Source: Anaerolineales bacterium (lineage in GTDB: Bacteria; Chloroflexota; Anaerolineae; Anaerolineales; Villigracilaceae). From it: a stretch of 14,744 bases of DNA. The translations under genes and the position numbers were made by a program. The stretch lies in NCBI GenBank assembly GCA_015489255.1, contig WGAD01000129.1, positions 1-14,744 of the forward strand, given 5' to 3'. A model generated the notes under the pieces. It searched no databases. It was not told where the DNA came from and saw only the letters and a program-made list of their open reading frames with translations. Positions 1 through 7,183 of this stretch are shown here, piece after piece (position 1 is the stretch's first letter; the number at the start of each line of letters is the position of its first letter).

Positions 1-258
1 CTCATACACGCTGCGATCCTGGATGACGGAGGAAGGATGCTGTGCCAGGCGGCTGTGTAGCCGCAGGCGGTGCGCCAGGAAAAAAACCTGCGAGTGAAAC
101 GCCCAGGCCTGCATGTCCTGGTAAAAATCGGAAAGATAGGGGTTTTCGGTCACAGGCTCATAAAAAGGCTCAAAGCCCAGTTGCTGACAGAGCATCTCCA
201 CCAGGGTGGACTTCCCCACGCCGATGTTGCCGGCGACGGCGATGAAGCGTTTTTTCAT
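1..258 (-). CDS. Deoxynucleoside kinase (dNK family), N-terminal part, truncated by the window edge
   Basis: Phosphorylates deoxynucleosides (deoxyadenosine/deoxyguanosine or deoxycytidine type) in the cytosolic dNTP salvage pathway. The first 86 residues are visible, starting MKKRFIAVAGNIGVGKST, with the P-loop GNIGVGKST at about residues 10-18. It is followed by the family's substrate-site pattern: EPV (34-36), NPYLSDFYQDM (40-50), WAFHSQVFFLAHR (53-65) and QDRSVYE (80-86). The DRS motif is the dNK catalytic/substrate region. Family members usually have about 200-220 residues, so roughly 130 are missing off the left edge. The ATG overlaps the stop of the upstream DsbA-like gene as ATGA, which indicates translational coupling; a weak GGAAG lies 6 bases before it. 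The exact nucleoside preference cannot be told from this part. Family assignment is firm. Confidence 0.93.
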   Translation of the reverse strand, partial: MKKRFIAVAGNIGVGKSTLVEMLCQQLGFEPFYEPVTENPYLSDFYQDMQAWAFHSQVFFLAHRLRLHSRLAQHPSSVIQDRSVYE

Positions 259-956
259 GGTGCGCTTCCGGCCAGTTCTTCCTCGATGATGCGGACAAAC
301 ACTTCGTAAGGTTGGGCGCCGAGCACCGGCCGCCCATTGATGAAGAAGGTCGGCGTGGAATTGACGCCCAGGGCTGCCGCATCGCGGTAGTCGGCTTGCA
401 CCTCGTCCCGGTAGCGGCGGGAGTCGAGGCATTCGGTAAAGGCGGTCATGTCCAGTTGCAGGTCGTTGGCGTATTGTTCAAAGGCTTTGCGGCTGAAACC
501 GTATGCCTCGCTGAAGAGCGCGCTGTGATATTCCCAGTAGGCATCTTGTTCGCCGGCGCAATTGGCGGCTTCAGCCGCCGTGGCGGCAAAGGGGTGAATT
601 GAACTCAGCGGGAAATCGCGGTATACAAAACGCACCCGATCGCCGTATTCCTCTAGCAGGCGGAAGAAGACCTCGTCGTGCCATTTTTTGCAATACGGGC
701 ATTGGTAATCGCTGAATTCAATGATGAGGACCGGGGCATCGGCGGGGCCTAGCGCCGGATCGTCATCGGCAGAGACTTCGAAGCGGGTCGTTTGCCCGCC
801 AAAGGCTTCTTCTTGTTGCGGCTGAGCCGCAGGCTGGCTGCCCGCGCCAACGCGGGTGCCCAGCAGGAAGCCGATCAACAACGCGCCCAAAGCGGCGCCG
901 AGCAGGGTTTGCAAGGGGTACTTGCGAACGGCAGGTTTTTGCGGTTGGGTGTTCAT
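255..956 (-). CDS. Membrane-anchored DsbA-family thiol:disulfide oxidoreductase
   Basis: A 233-residue extracytoplasmic thioredoxin-fold protein expected to form or exchange disulfides in exported proteins. After a short basic N-terminus, a single hydrophobic segment (about residues 16-36) acts as signal anchor, followed by a Gln/Ala-rich linker. The DsbA domain begins near residue 70. It contains FSDYQCPYC with the active-site pair C86-x-x-C89, a conserved ANCAGEQDAYWEYHSALF segment (131-148), and the cis-proline loop GVNSTPTFFINGRPVLGA (T201-P202). This is the DSBA/Thioredoxin_4 arrangement seen in BdbD-like proteins. Two additional cysteines (C133, C176) may form a structural pair. It lies 19 bp downstream of comEC and overlaps the dNK start by 4 bp. 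A perfect TATAAT sits 7 bases before the ATG, so the gene can probably be transcribed independently of comEC. A link to ComEC function is possible, since DNA-uptake proteins can need disulfides, but is only inferred from position. Confidence 0.93.
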   Translation of the reverse strand: MNTQPQKPAVRKYPLQTLLGAALGALLIGFLLGTRVGAGSQPAAQPQQEEAFGGQTTRFEVSADDDPALGPADAPVLIIEFSDYQCPYCKKWHDEVFFRLLEEYGDRVRFVYRDFPLSSIHPFAATAAEAANCAGEQDAYWEYHSALFSEAYGFSRKAFEQYANDLQLDMTAFTECLDSRRYRDEVQADYRDAAALGVNSTPTFFINGRPVLGAQPYEVFVRIIEEELAGSAP

Positions 957-963
957 GGGCGCG

Positions 964-992
964 ATTATACCGTGTTCAAGGGCTTTTCTCTA
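964..992 (-). promoter_or_regulatory. Promoter of the DsbA-like gene, probably giving a leaderless mRNA
   Basis: On the minus strand a perfect TATAAT (964-969) is preceded, with a 17-base spacer, by TAGAGA (987-992), which matches 4 of 6 bases of TTGACA. The -10 box ends 7 bases before the ATG at 956, so transcription should start at or one base before the A of the start codon. No Shine-Dalgarno is present in CGCGCCC between them. The -35 box lies within the last codons of comEC. Confidence 0.65.
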
Positions 993-3306
993 CTGAGATC
1001 CACAGCTGCCGTCCGTCTGTGATCAGGGTGATGTCGCCCATCCGATCGGTGCGCAGCAGGGGGTAGCCTTGCAAGGCATCTAGGGTGGCTGCGTGTGGCA
1101 GCCCGAAGGGGTTGCCCGCCGAAACGCTGAGCAACACCAGCTGCGGGTTGAGACGGTTGAGCCAGGCAGACGGGTTGAGCGTCTGATGACCGGAATCGGC
1201 TAACAGCAGCACGTCGACCGGGCCTAGAGCGCGCCCCTCTTGCAGGCGGGCGAGCGTGCCTTCGTCGCTGCCGATGGGAAGCAGCAAGCGAAAGTCTTGC
1301 CAGGTGAGGAGGAGCGTCAGTCCGCGCGGCCCGGCGTCCACGGCCTCCAGGCGGACGCCGGCGTCCAGCCAGAGGACATCTCCGGTGGCAGCCTGCCGCA
1401 GCGGGATGCCGGCGTCTTGCGTTTGACGGTAGAGGCGGCTGGCCTCCCTGGATGCCTGTGTCCCCCCGCCCCACCAGATCAAATCCGGCGGGTAACGTTC
1501 GACGACAACGGGCAAGGCCGCAACCTGGTACGAGGCCGGGTTGGCGATGATCAGGGCGTCCAGCTGCCGCTGGAAGGGCGGCAGGCTGCGCCCCAGGGCA
1601 GCGGAAAGCGCACTGGGGCTTTCTCCACCGTTGATCAGGACGTGTTGGCCGCCCGGCGAAGTGATGAGCAAGACATCGGCGGAACCGGCCTCGAGCAGGC
1701 GGATGTGCAAACGACCGTCGGGCAGCAGGAAGAGACTGCGCCAGAGCAGCCAGGCGAGCAACCCCAGCCCGAGGAAGACCAGGCCCGGCCGCAGCCGCTG
1801 ACGACGAGGCCAGGTCCAAGGCAAGGTGAAGAGCGCCAGGTACCAGAGCGCCACCACCAGCGGAGAGAGCTCTCCCAGCACAAGGACGCCGTGGGGCCAG
1901 GCGGCGAAAGTCTCCACCAGGCGGATGGTATAGGCGACGAAAGGCCAGCTCACCGCGGCCAGCAGACGCCCCAGGGGCAGGTAGAGCAAACCGCCGAGGA
2001 GGGCCAGACCGCCGAGGATCATGACGGCGGATTGCGGCGGGAGGATGAAGGGGTTGGCGATGAAGGAAATGAGTGACACTTGCTGAAAGTGCCAGGCCAT
2101 GATGGGCAGGGTGGTCAGCTGGGCGGCCAAAGTGAGCAGGACGTATTCGCTGAGCAAAGAGGCCCCTTGCCGCGCCCGTGAGGGCGGTAGCCAGCGTTGC
2201 AGCCAGGTTTCGGCGGCGCTTTGCATGGGCTGGCCATAGAGGATCAGGCCGAGGGTGGCGCCAAAGGAGAGCTGAAAGCCCACATCCCAGGGGATGAAGG
2301 GGTTGAGCAGCCCCATGATGCCTGCCACAGTGAAGAGGGTGTTCAGGCCGTCCTGGCGGCGCCCCAACTGACGGGCCAGCAAACCAGTTCCGCCCATTAA
2401 AGCCGCCCGAACGACGGCTGCATCGGCCCCGACGAGGAGCGTGTAGGCGGCGATGGCCAGGGCGGCGGTCAGCGCGCCGATGCGCGGGCCGAGCAGGCGG
2501 CTGAAGAGGCTGACGAAGATGCTGGCGATGATGGCGATGTTGAAGCCGGAAATGGCGATGATGTGCGATGTGCCGGTTGCTTTGAAGGCTTGCTGCAGAT
2601 CGGCGGGCAGGCCGTTTTCCTCGCCGAGCAAAATCCCGGCCAGCAGCGAGGCTTCCGGGTCCGGGTAGAGGCGGTAAATCGTCTCCTGGGCGCGGTTTTT
2701 GAAGGCATACATGCTCCGCAGCCAGCGGCGGCCCTCGTTCCCGGGCAAAACGGTGACGGCAGCTTCTGGCATGTAAGCGTACACCCCCTGGCGTGCCAGA
2801 TAATCGCGGTAGGAGAAAGTCTCGTTTTCGGGCGGGGTTTGCAGCCATCCGTAGAGGCGCACGCGCTGACCGTAAGTGAGGCTGGCTGCGGAGGGGTCAA
2901 CCCGGGCCAGGATGCGGCCCGCGACGGGCAGGTCGCCGTCGCCGGTATCGATAGCGCGGGTTTCGATTTGCAGGTTGACGTAATGATCGCGCACGTCCGG
3001 CGGAGCGGCCAGAGAGCCGGTGACCCAGACCTGGTAGTTGCGATCGGTGTACCAGAGAACGTGAAAGGGGTCAACCTGCGGCTGGGCAGATTGATAGCGG
3101 ACGGCGCCCAACAGCAGGGCGAGCGCCAGCGGCAGCGCCGGCAGGCGCAGAGATTTCAGCTGTGAATGCTTGCGCTGGGCCAGCCCGAAGGACAACAGGG
3201 CGGCCCAGCCCAGGAGCAGCCCCGCCCATCCCCGGGCGTGCGACAGCAGAATCCCGCCGAGGAAAGCCAGGCTGACCCATCCCAACAGGCGAGGGGAGCG
3301 TTCCAT
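976..3306 (-). CDS. comEC: ComEC/Rec2-family DNA uptake channel protein with degenerate metallo-beta-lactamase domain
   Basis: A 776-residue polytopic inner-membrane protein. By family knowledge it moves single-stranded DNA into the cytoplasm during natural transformation. Order: N-terminal transmembrane helices (about 8-70), a soluble OB-like DUF4131 region (about 85-190), and the Competence domain starting near residue 205, with LLAGILLGE (221-229) and the diagnostic TGTSHIIAISGFNIAI (245-260). Many membrane helices follow to about residue 525. The beta-lactamase-like C-terminal domain runs from about 531 to 776. That domain keeps its fold landmarks (LLEAGSADVLLI, LINGG, LRTDRMGDITL), but the HxHxDH metal motif is replaced by IIANPASYQVAALP (586-599). 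The chosen ATG follows a -10 box by 6 bases. An in-frame upstream ATG at 3390 would add 28 non-conserved residues and was not used. No other competence genes lie in the window. Confidence 0.93.
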   Translation of the reverse strand: MERSPRLLGWVSLAFLGGILLSHARGWAGLLLGWAALLSFGLAQRKHSQLKSLRLPALPLALALLLGAVRYQSAQPQVDPFHVLWYTDRNYQVWVTGSLAAPPDVRDHYVNLQIETRAIDTGDGDLPVAGRILARVDPSAASLTYGQRVRLYGWLQTPPENETFSYRDYLARQGVYAYMPEAAVTVLPGNEGRRWLRSMYAFKNRAQETIYRLYPDPEASLLAGILLGEENGLPADLQQAFKATGTSHIIAISGFNIAIIASIFVSLFSRLLGPRIGALTAALAIAAYTLLVGADAAVVRAALMGGTGLLARQLGRRQDGLNTLFTVAGIMGLLNPFIPWDVGFQLSFGATLGLILYGQPMQSAAETWLQRWLPPSRARQGASLLSEYVLLTLAAQLTTLPIMAWHFQQVSLISFIANPFILPPQSAVMILGGLALLGGLLYLPLGRLLAAVSWPFVAYTIRLVETFAAWPHGVLVLGELSPLVVALWYLALFTLPWTWPRRQRLRPGLVFLGLGLLAWLLWRSLFLLPDGRLHIRLLEAGSADVLLITSPGGQHVLINGGESPSALSAALGRSLPPFQRQLDALIIANPASYQVAALPVVVERYPPDLIWWGGGTQASREASRLYRQTQDAGIPLRQAATGDVLWLDAGVRLEAVDAGPRGLTLLLTWQDFRLLLPIGSDEGTLARLQEGRALGPVDVLLLADSGHQTLNPSAWLNRLNPQLVLLSVSAGNPFGLPHAATLDALQGYPLLRTDRMGDITLITDGRQLWISVEKSP

Positions 3307-3312
3307 GTTTCT

Positions 3313-3318
3313 ATTGTA
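3313..3318 (-). promoter_or_regulatory. -10 box of comEC, spaced for a leaderless transcript
   Basis: TACAAT on the minus strand lies exactly 6 bases (AGAAAC) upstream of the comEC ATG, so the predicted +1 is the A of the start codon. No Shine-Dalgarno is visible. No convincing -35 element is found at 16-18 bp spacing, which lowers confidence. Confidence 0.45.
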
Positions 3319-3593
3319 TTGAAATCTGCGGCCAGCGTGGCCCTTGTCCAGATTTTGCCTCCCACCAGGCCATACGCCGGGTTGGCGCACGCCGCCGAGG
3401 GAGAGCTCTCAAAGAATAAAGGAAGCGAGGCTGTGTGGACGACCTGCATGCATCCTCTTCCTGCACAAGCGGCAGTGTCCACCGGGGAAACGCTTACCCT
3501 GGCAGGGCAAACAGGAACACGACGCTGCCCCCATTTTCCATGAAACTGCGTGCCCTCCTCTGGCCAGGCGGCTTTCGTCGGCCCGATTTCGGT

Positions 3594-3599
3594 TATAAT
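3594..3599 (+). promoter_or_regulatory. -10 box of the dnaN promoter
   Basis: A perfect TATAAT 31 bases before the dnaN ATG, giving a predicted leader of about 25 bases that contains a purine-rich ribosome-binding region (GAGGACGAGG, 3618-3627). The -35 position at 17-bp spacing reads GCTTTC, a poor match, so the promoter may depend on an activator or tolerate a weak -35. Confidence 0.6.
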
Positions 3600-3630
3600 A
3601 CTTCAAAAGACAGAGAGCGAGGACGAGGCG

Positions 3631-4764
3631 ATGAAAGTCACGGTCATGCAAGACAATCTGGCGCAAGGGTTGAGCGTGGTTTCGCGCGCGGTATCTTCCC
3701 GCAGTGCGCTGCCGGTGTTGGCCAATGTGCTGGTAGCCACGGATGATGGGCGGCTGCGCCTTTCGGCCACCAACCTGGAGTTGAGCATCACCTGTTGGAT
3801 CGGGGCGCGCATTGAACAGGAAGGGGCGACCACCGTACCTGCTCGCACCTTTGCCGACCTGGTGAACACCTTGCAGGGCCAGCAGGTCAACCTGTCGCTG
3901 GACGAAGCCAGCCAGACCCTGCGCGTGAAAAGTGAAACTTCGGCAGCGGATTTGAAATGCATCGATGCAGAGGAATTTCCTCCCTTGCCGACGCCGGATT
4001 TTGATGAGGCGATTGAAATCCAGGCAGATGAATTCCGCACCATGATTCAACAAGTGGCGCTGGCGGCCTCCAGTGACGAAACCCGCCCGGTGTTGATGGG
4101 CGTGTTGGTGAAAGTGGAAGGCGATCAGATCACCATGGCCGCCGCCGATGGCTTTCGCCTGTCCGTCCGCAAAGCGCGGCTGGCGGCAGCCGCCGCCGAA
4201 CCGGTGACGGCGCTCATCCCGGCGCGCGCGTTGAACGAACTGGCGCGCATTGCTGGCGACGGCGACGCCACCATTTCCCTGGTCATCCCCAAGGGGCGGG
4301 GGCAGGCCGTCTTTCGGGTGAAGAATGTGGAACTGGTTACGCAGTTGATCGATGGCGCCTTCCCCGATTACGAACAGATCATCCCTCGTTCTTACAAAAC
4401 GCGCACCATTGTTTCCACAGCCTCGCTGCTGAAAGCCTGCAAACAGGCCGAGATCTTCGCCCGCGAAGGATCGAACGTGGCGCGGCTGAACATTACGCCG
4501 GGGTCCTCGGAAATGGCGCCCAGCGAGGTGGAAATTTCGGCGGTAGCAGAGGAAACGGGCAAGAACGAAACCATTGTCGAGGCCACGGTAGATGGCGAAG
4601 GGCTGCTCATCGCCTTCAACGTGCGTTACTTGCGCGAAGTGCTGGAGGTGATTAAAACGCCCAACGTGGCGCTTGAGACCACCGCTCCCAATGCGCCCGG
4701 CGTGGTGCGCCCGGTGGGCGATGATGACTTTGTGCATGTGATCATGCCCATGCACCTGGGATAA
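3631..4764 (+). CDS. dnaN: DNA polymerase III sliding clamp, beta subunit
   Basis: A 377-residue clamp protein (E. coli homologue 366). It dimerises into a ring around DNA and tethers the replicative polymerase. Recognisable clamp features are SSRSALPVLANVLV near residues 22-35, SATNLELSI (45-53), TRPVLMGVLV and ADGFRLSVRKA in the middle domain, LIDGAFPDYEQIIP in the third repeat, and the C-terminal IMPMHLG matching the usual PMRL-type end that contributes to the protein-binding pocket. The ATG at 3631 is chosen because it follows a purine-rich ribosome-binding region, gives MKVTVMQDNL as the expected clamp N-terminus and starts just after the promoter. The longer open frame from 3550 would begin upstream of the -10 box. 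It stands alone between its own promoter and terminator. dnaA is not adjacent, unlike the common dnaA-dnaN pairing. Confidence 0.98.
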   Translation: MKVTVMQDNLAQGLSVVSRAVSSRSALPVLANVLVATDDGRLRLSATNLELSITCWIGARIEQEGATTVPARTFADLVNTLQGQQVNLSLDEASQTLRVKSETSAADLKCIDAEEFPPLPTPDFDEAIEIQADEFRTMIQQVALAASSDETRPVLMGVLVKVEGDQITMAAADGFRLSVRKARLAAAAAEPVTALIPARALNELARIAGDGDATISLVIPKGRGQAVFRVKNVELVTQLIDGAFPDYEQIIPRSYKTRTIVSTASLLKACKQAEIFAREGSNVARLNITPGSSEMAPSEVEISAVAEETGKNETIVEATVDGEGLLIAFNVRYLREVLEVIKTPNVALETTAPNAPGVVRPVGDDDFVHVIMPMHLG

Positions 4765-4782
4765 GCCCTCTCTGGATAGCGG

Positions 4783-4812
4783 ACAGGGCGGCGTTTCGTC
4801 GCCCTGTTTTGT
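4783..4812 (+). terminator. Intrinsic terminator after dnaN
   Basis: ACAGGGCG (4783-4790) pairs with CGCCCTGT (4800-4807). The inner GCG-TTT-CGT extends the stem by three pairs (one G-T wobble) around a TTT loop. It is followed by TTTTGTT. It starts 18 bases after the dnaN stop and separates dnaN from the next gene. Confidence 0.88.
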
Positions 4813-4837
4813 TACCCCGACCAAGGAAAGATGAACC

Positions 4838-7180
4838 ATGACGCTCCCGCCCCCTTCTACCGACCGGGTCTTAGCCATTTACCTGACGCTGAACCAGTAT
4901 CCCATTTTGTCCACCCGCATTCGCGCCCGTATGCGGCGCGAGTTGTTCAAGCGTCGGTACATCAGCCGCGAAGACTTCGAAAACGAAGTGCGCGAAAAGG
5001 CCATCCGCTCTCAGGCGCTGGAAGGCCTGCACGATCCCTTTGCGCAGGAACCCTCGGATGTCTGGGAATTGCGGCTGGCGCGCGTGCGCGACTCGTTGAC
5101 GGATTTTTACTTTGCCTATAACTTTACCTACGAAGAATTCGAGCGCATCGTCCGCGAGACGCTGCGAGAGCGGACGAATGAAGACCTGAATCTGGTGACG
5201 TTCAACCCGGAGCTGGCGCCACAATCACTGCTTTTTGAGCAGGCCCGCGAGATAGAGAAGAAACCCTTTGCCCAGCGCGGCAAATTGCAGGCCCGCTTGC
5301 AAGAGATCAAGGTGGTGTTGATCCGCACCATGATCAGCGACCAGCTGCGCTATATTGACATCGCCAAGAAATGGTTTACGGTGGACGACCTAGAATACAT
5401 CCGCCAGCGGAAGATCGGGCAGGGGCGGATTGGCGGCAAAGCGGCCGGGATGCTGCTGGCGGAGCGCATCATCAAAGAGGTGGGCGGTGAGGAATTGGCG
5501 GCGGTCATCCGCACGCCGGAATCTTATTTCCTCGGTTCGGATGTGATGTATGATTTCATGTCCGCCAACGGGTTGATGCGCTGGGCAGACCAGAAATACA
5601 AATCGGATGCCGAGGTGCGGCGGGAATATCCACAAATCCTGGAAGAGTTTTCCCGCGGTGTCTTCCCCGACGATATCCTGAATGGTCTAGACAAATTCCT
5701 TGATGAGGTCCGAGATCGCCCGCTGATCGTTCGCTCTTCCAGCCTGCTGGAAGACAATTTCGGCACTTCGTTTGCCGGCAAATACGAAAGCGTGTTTTGC
5801 CCCAACCAGGGCAGCCGGGAGGAAAATCTGCGCACCCTCACGCAGGCGATTGGGCGGGTCTATGCCAGCGGTTTGAACCCCGATGCGTTGATGTACCGCC
5901 ACCGCATGGGGTTGATCGATTACGACGAGCGCATAGCCATTTTGTTGCAGGTCGTAGAGGGCGAGCGCTTTGGGCGATATTACCTGCCCCATGGTGCCGG
6001 GGTGGCGTTCAGCCGCAACCTGTATCGGTGGGCGGTGCAAATTCGCCAGGAGGATGGCTTCCTTCGCCTGGTGTGGGGCCTGGGCACGCGGGCGGTCGAT
6101 CAAACGGGCAATGATTATCCGCGCCTGGTGGCGTTGAGCCATCCCTTGTTGCACCCTACGGCGGTGACCAAGCGCATCAAACAGTATTCGCAGCAATACG
6201 TGGATGTGATCGACCTGGAGGCCAACGCCTTTCGCACACTGCCGGTGCGCGAGGTCCTCTCGCCCGATTATGCTGCCCTGCGTTACATTGCCCAGCAAGA
6301 CGAAGGAGGCTACCTCTCTACCCCGCGCAGCCGGCTGGTCGATCCGGAAAACCTGGTCATCACCTTCGACGAGTTGCTGCGGCGCACAGATTTTGCCGCC
6401 AATATGAAGCGCATCTTGCAGGTGCTGGAAGAACATTACCGCTCGCCGGTGGATACGGAATTCACCCTGCGCATCATGGACCCGCGCGCCTTGCGCCCGC
6501 AGGTGCGCATCTCACTGCTGCAATGTCGGCCACAAAGTCACATAGAAACCGATGGCACTGTGCGCTTGCCTGCCAATCTGGCGCCGGAGGACATCGTCTT
6601 TTCCACACGGCGCATGGTTCCACAGGGGCGGGTGGATGGCATTCGCTATGTCCTTTTTGTCACCGAGGCATACTTCGCGCTGACGGAAGTCTCTTTGCGG
6701 CAGAAGCTGGAGCGGGCGATTGGCGCATTGAATGCCGCCCTGCAAGATGAAACCTACATCGCCGTGGGGCCGGGGCGCTGGGGCACGGCCTCGCCCGATT
6801 TGGGTGTGCACATTGGCTATGCCGACATCTACAACACCCGCGCCCTGATCGAACTGGCCGGCACTGGCATCGCCAACGCGCCCGAGCCTTCCTTTGGCAC
6901 GCACTTCTTCCAGGATCTAATGGAAGCCAATATCTACCCGTTGGCCATTTACCTGGACGATGAGGATGTGGTCTTCAATCGGGAATTCTTTTACAAGACG
7001 CCTAATCATGTGCAGCGCTGGATGGAGATTGATGAGCGCCTGCTGGACGCGCTGCGCTTGATCGACGTGGAAGACTACCGCCCGGGGCATCGTTTGTCCC
7101 TGGTGATGGACAACGCCGCTGGGCGAGCAGAGGCTTTTTTGCAGCCGCTGGCTGAGGGGCCTCCTCAGAGGGATGGCTGA
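4838..7180 (+). CDS. PEP/pyruvate-binding domain protein (PPDK N-terminal/PpsA-like), no phosphohistidine or PEP barrel domain
   Basis: A 780-residue soluble protein. Residues 1-190 form an Arg/Glu-rich, probably helical N-terminal region of unknown role. The ATP-grasp-type PEP/pyruvate-binding domain (PPDK_N) follows, with GQGRIGGKAAGM (194-205), PLIVRSSSLLEDNFGTSFAG (295-314), HGAGVAFSRNLYRW (385-398), WGLGTRAVDQTGNDYPRLV (413-431) and the closing LLQCRPQS pattern near 565. A further C-terminal region of about 200 residues contains GPGRWGTASPDLG and PSFGTHFFQDLMEA. The phosphohistidine domain and TIM barrel of true PEP synthase or PPDK are absent, so it is unlikely to make PEP on its own; an ATP-dependent phosphotransfer to another substrate is possible. 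A clear AAGGAAAG ribosome-binding site (4823-4830) lies 7 bases before the ATG. It converges on the histidine kinase with a 3-bp gap. Family is firm, function unknown. Confidence 0.88.
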   Translation: MTLPPPSTDRVLAIYLTLNQYPILSTRIRARMRRELFKRRYISREDFENEVREKAIRSQALEGLHDPFAQEPSDVWELRLARVRDSLTDFYFAYNFTYEEFERIVRETLRERTNEDLNLVTFNPELAPQSLLFEQAREIEKKPFAQRGKLQARLQEIKVVLIRTMISDQLRYIDIAKKWFTVDDLEYIRQRKIGQGRIGGKAAGMLLAERIIKEVGGEELAAVIRTPESYFLGSDVMYDFMSANGLMRWADQKYKSDAEVRREYPQILEEFSRGVFPDDILNGLDKFLDEVRDRPLIVRSSSLLEDNFGTSFAGKYESVFCPNQGSREENLRTLTQAIGRVYASGLNPDALMYRHRMGLIDYDERIAILLQVVEGERFGRYYLPHGAGVAFSRNLYRWAVQIRQEDGFLRLVWGLGTRAVDQTGNDYPRLVALSHPLLHPTAVTKRIKQYSQQYVDVIDLEANAFRTLPVREVLSPDYAALRYIAQQDEGGYLSTPRSRLVDPENLVITFDELLRRTDFAANMKRILQVLEEHYRSPVDTEFTLRIMDPRALRPQVRISLLQCRPQSHIETDGTVRLPANLAPEDIVFSTRRMVPQGRVDGIRYVLFVTEAYFALTEVSLRQKLERAIGALNAALQDETYIAVGPGRWGTASPDLGVHIGYADIYNTRALIELAGTGIANAPEPSFGTHFFQDLMEANIYPLAIYLDDEDVVFNREFFYKTPNHVQRWMEIDERLLDALRLIDVEDYRPGHRLSLVMDNAAGRAEAFLQPLAEGPPQRDG

Positions 7181-7183
7181 TGC

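Larger units (their letters stand above)
3307..3630. other. Divergent comEC-dnaN intergenic region with DnaA-box-like 9-mers; possible origin-associated region
   Basis: A 324-bp non-coding gap between divergently read comEC and dnaN. It holds a -10 box for each gene and three 9-mers resembling the DnaA box in its high-GC form TTGTCCACA: TTGTCCAGA at 3344-3352 (plus, 8/9), TCGTCCACA at 3434-3442 (minus, 8/9) and GTGTCCACC at 3475-3483 (plus, 7/9). No convincing small ORF, RNA or hairpin was seen; the open frames across it are extensions or shadows of neighbours. Similar one-mismatch 9-mers occur inside coding sequence nearby (4907-4915, 5626-5634, 6599-6607), so the boxes alone do not prove an origin. 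Confidence 0.35.

Noticed and set aside
965..2848. 627-residue open frame on the minus strand overlapping comEC in another frame
   Set aside because: Its translation is Arg/Pro/Ala/His-rich with no domain pattern; the overlapping frame encodes a clear ComEC. It is a GC-rich shadow frame.
3306..3390. Longer comEC start at 3390
   Set aside because: Adds 28 residues without family resemblance, has no ribosome-binding site, and would place the -10 box inside the gene.
3409..4878. 489-residue minus-strand open frame opposite dnaN
   Set aside because: His/Gly/Arg-rich antisense shadow covering an unmistakable dnaN; no ribosome-binding site or domain seen.
4907..4915. DnaA-box-like TTGTCCACC (and ATATCCACA at 5626-5634, TTTTCCACA at 6599-6607)
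   Set aside because: Isolated one-mismatch matches inside the PEP/pyruvate-binding gene, explained by coding sequence; kept only as a background control for the intergenic boxes.
7152..7168. Hairpin CTGAGG-GGCCT-CCTCAG near the end of the PEP/pyruvate-binding gene
   Set aside because: Short stem inside coding sequence with no T-tract on either strand, so not supported as a terminator.
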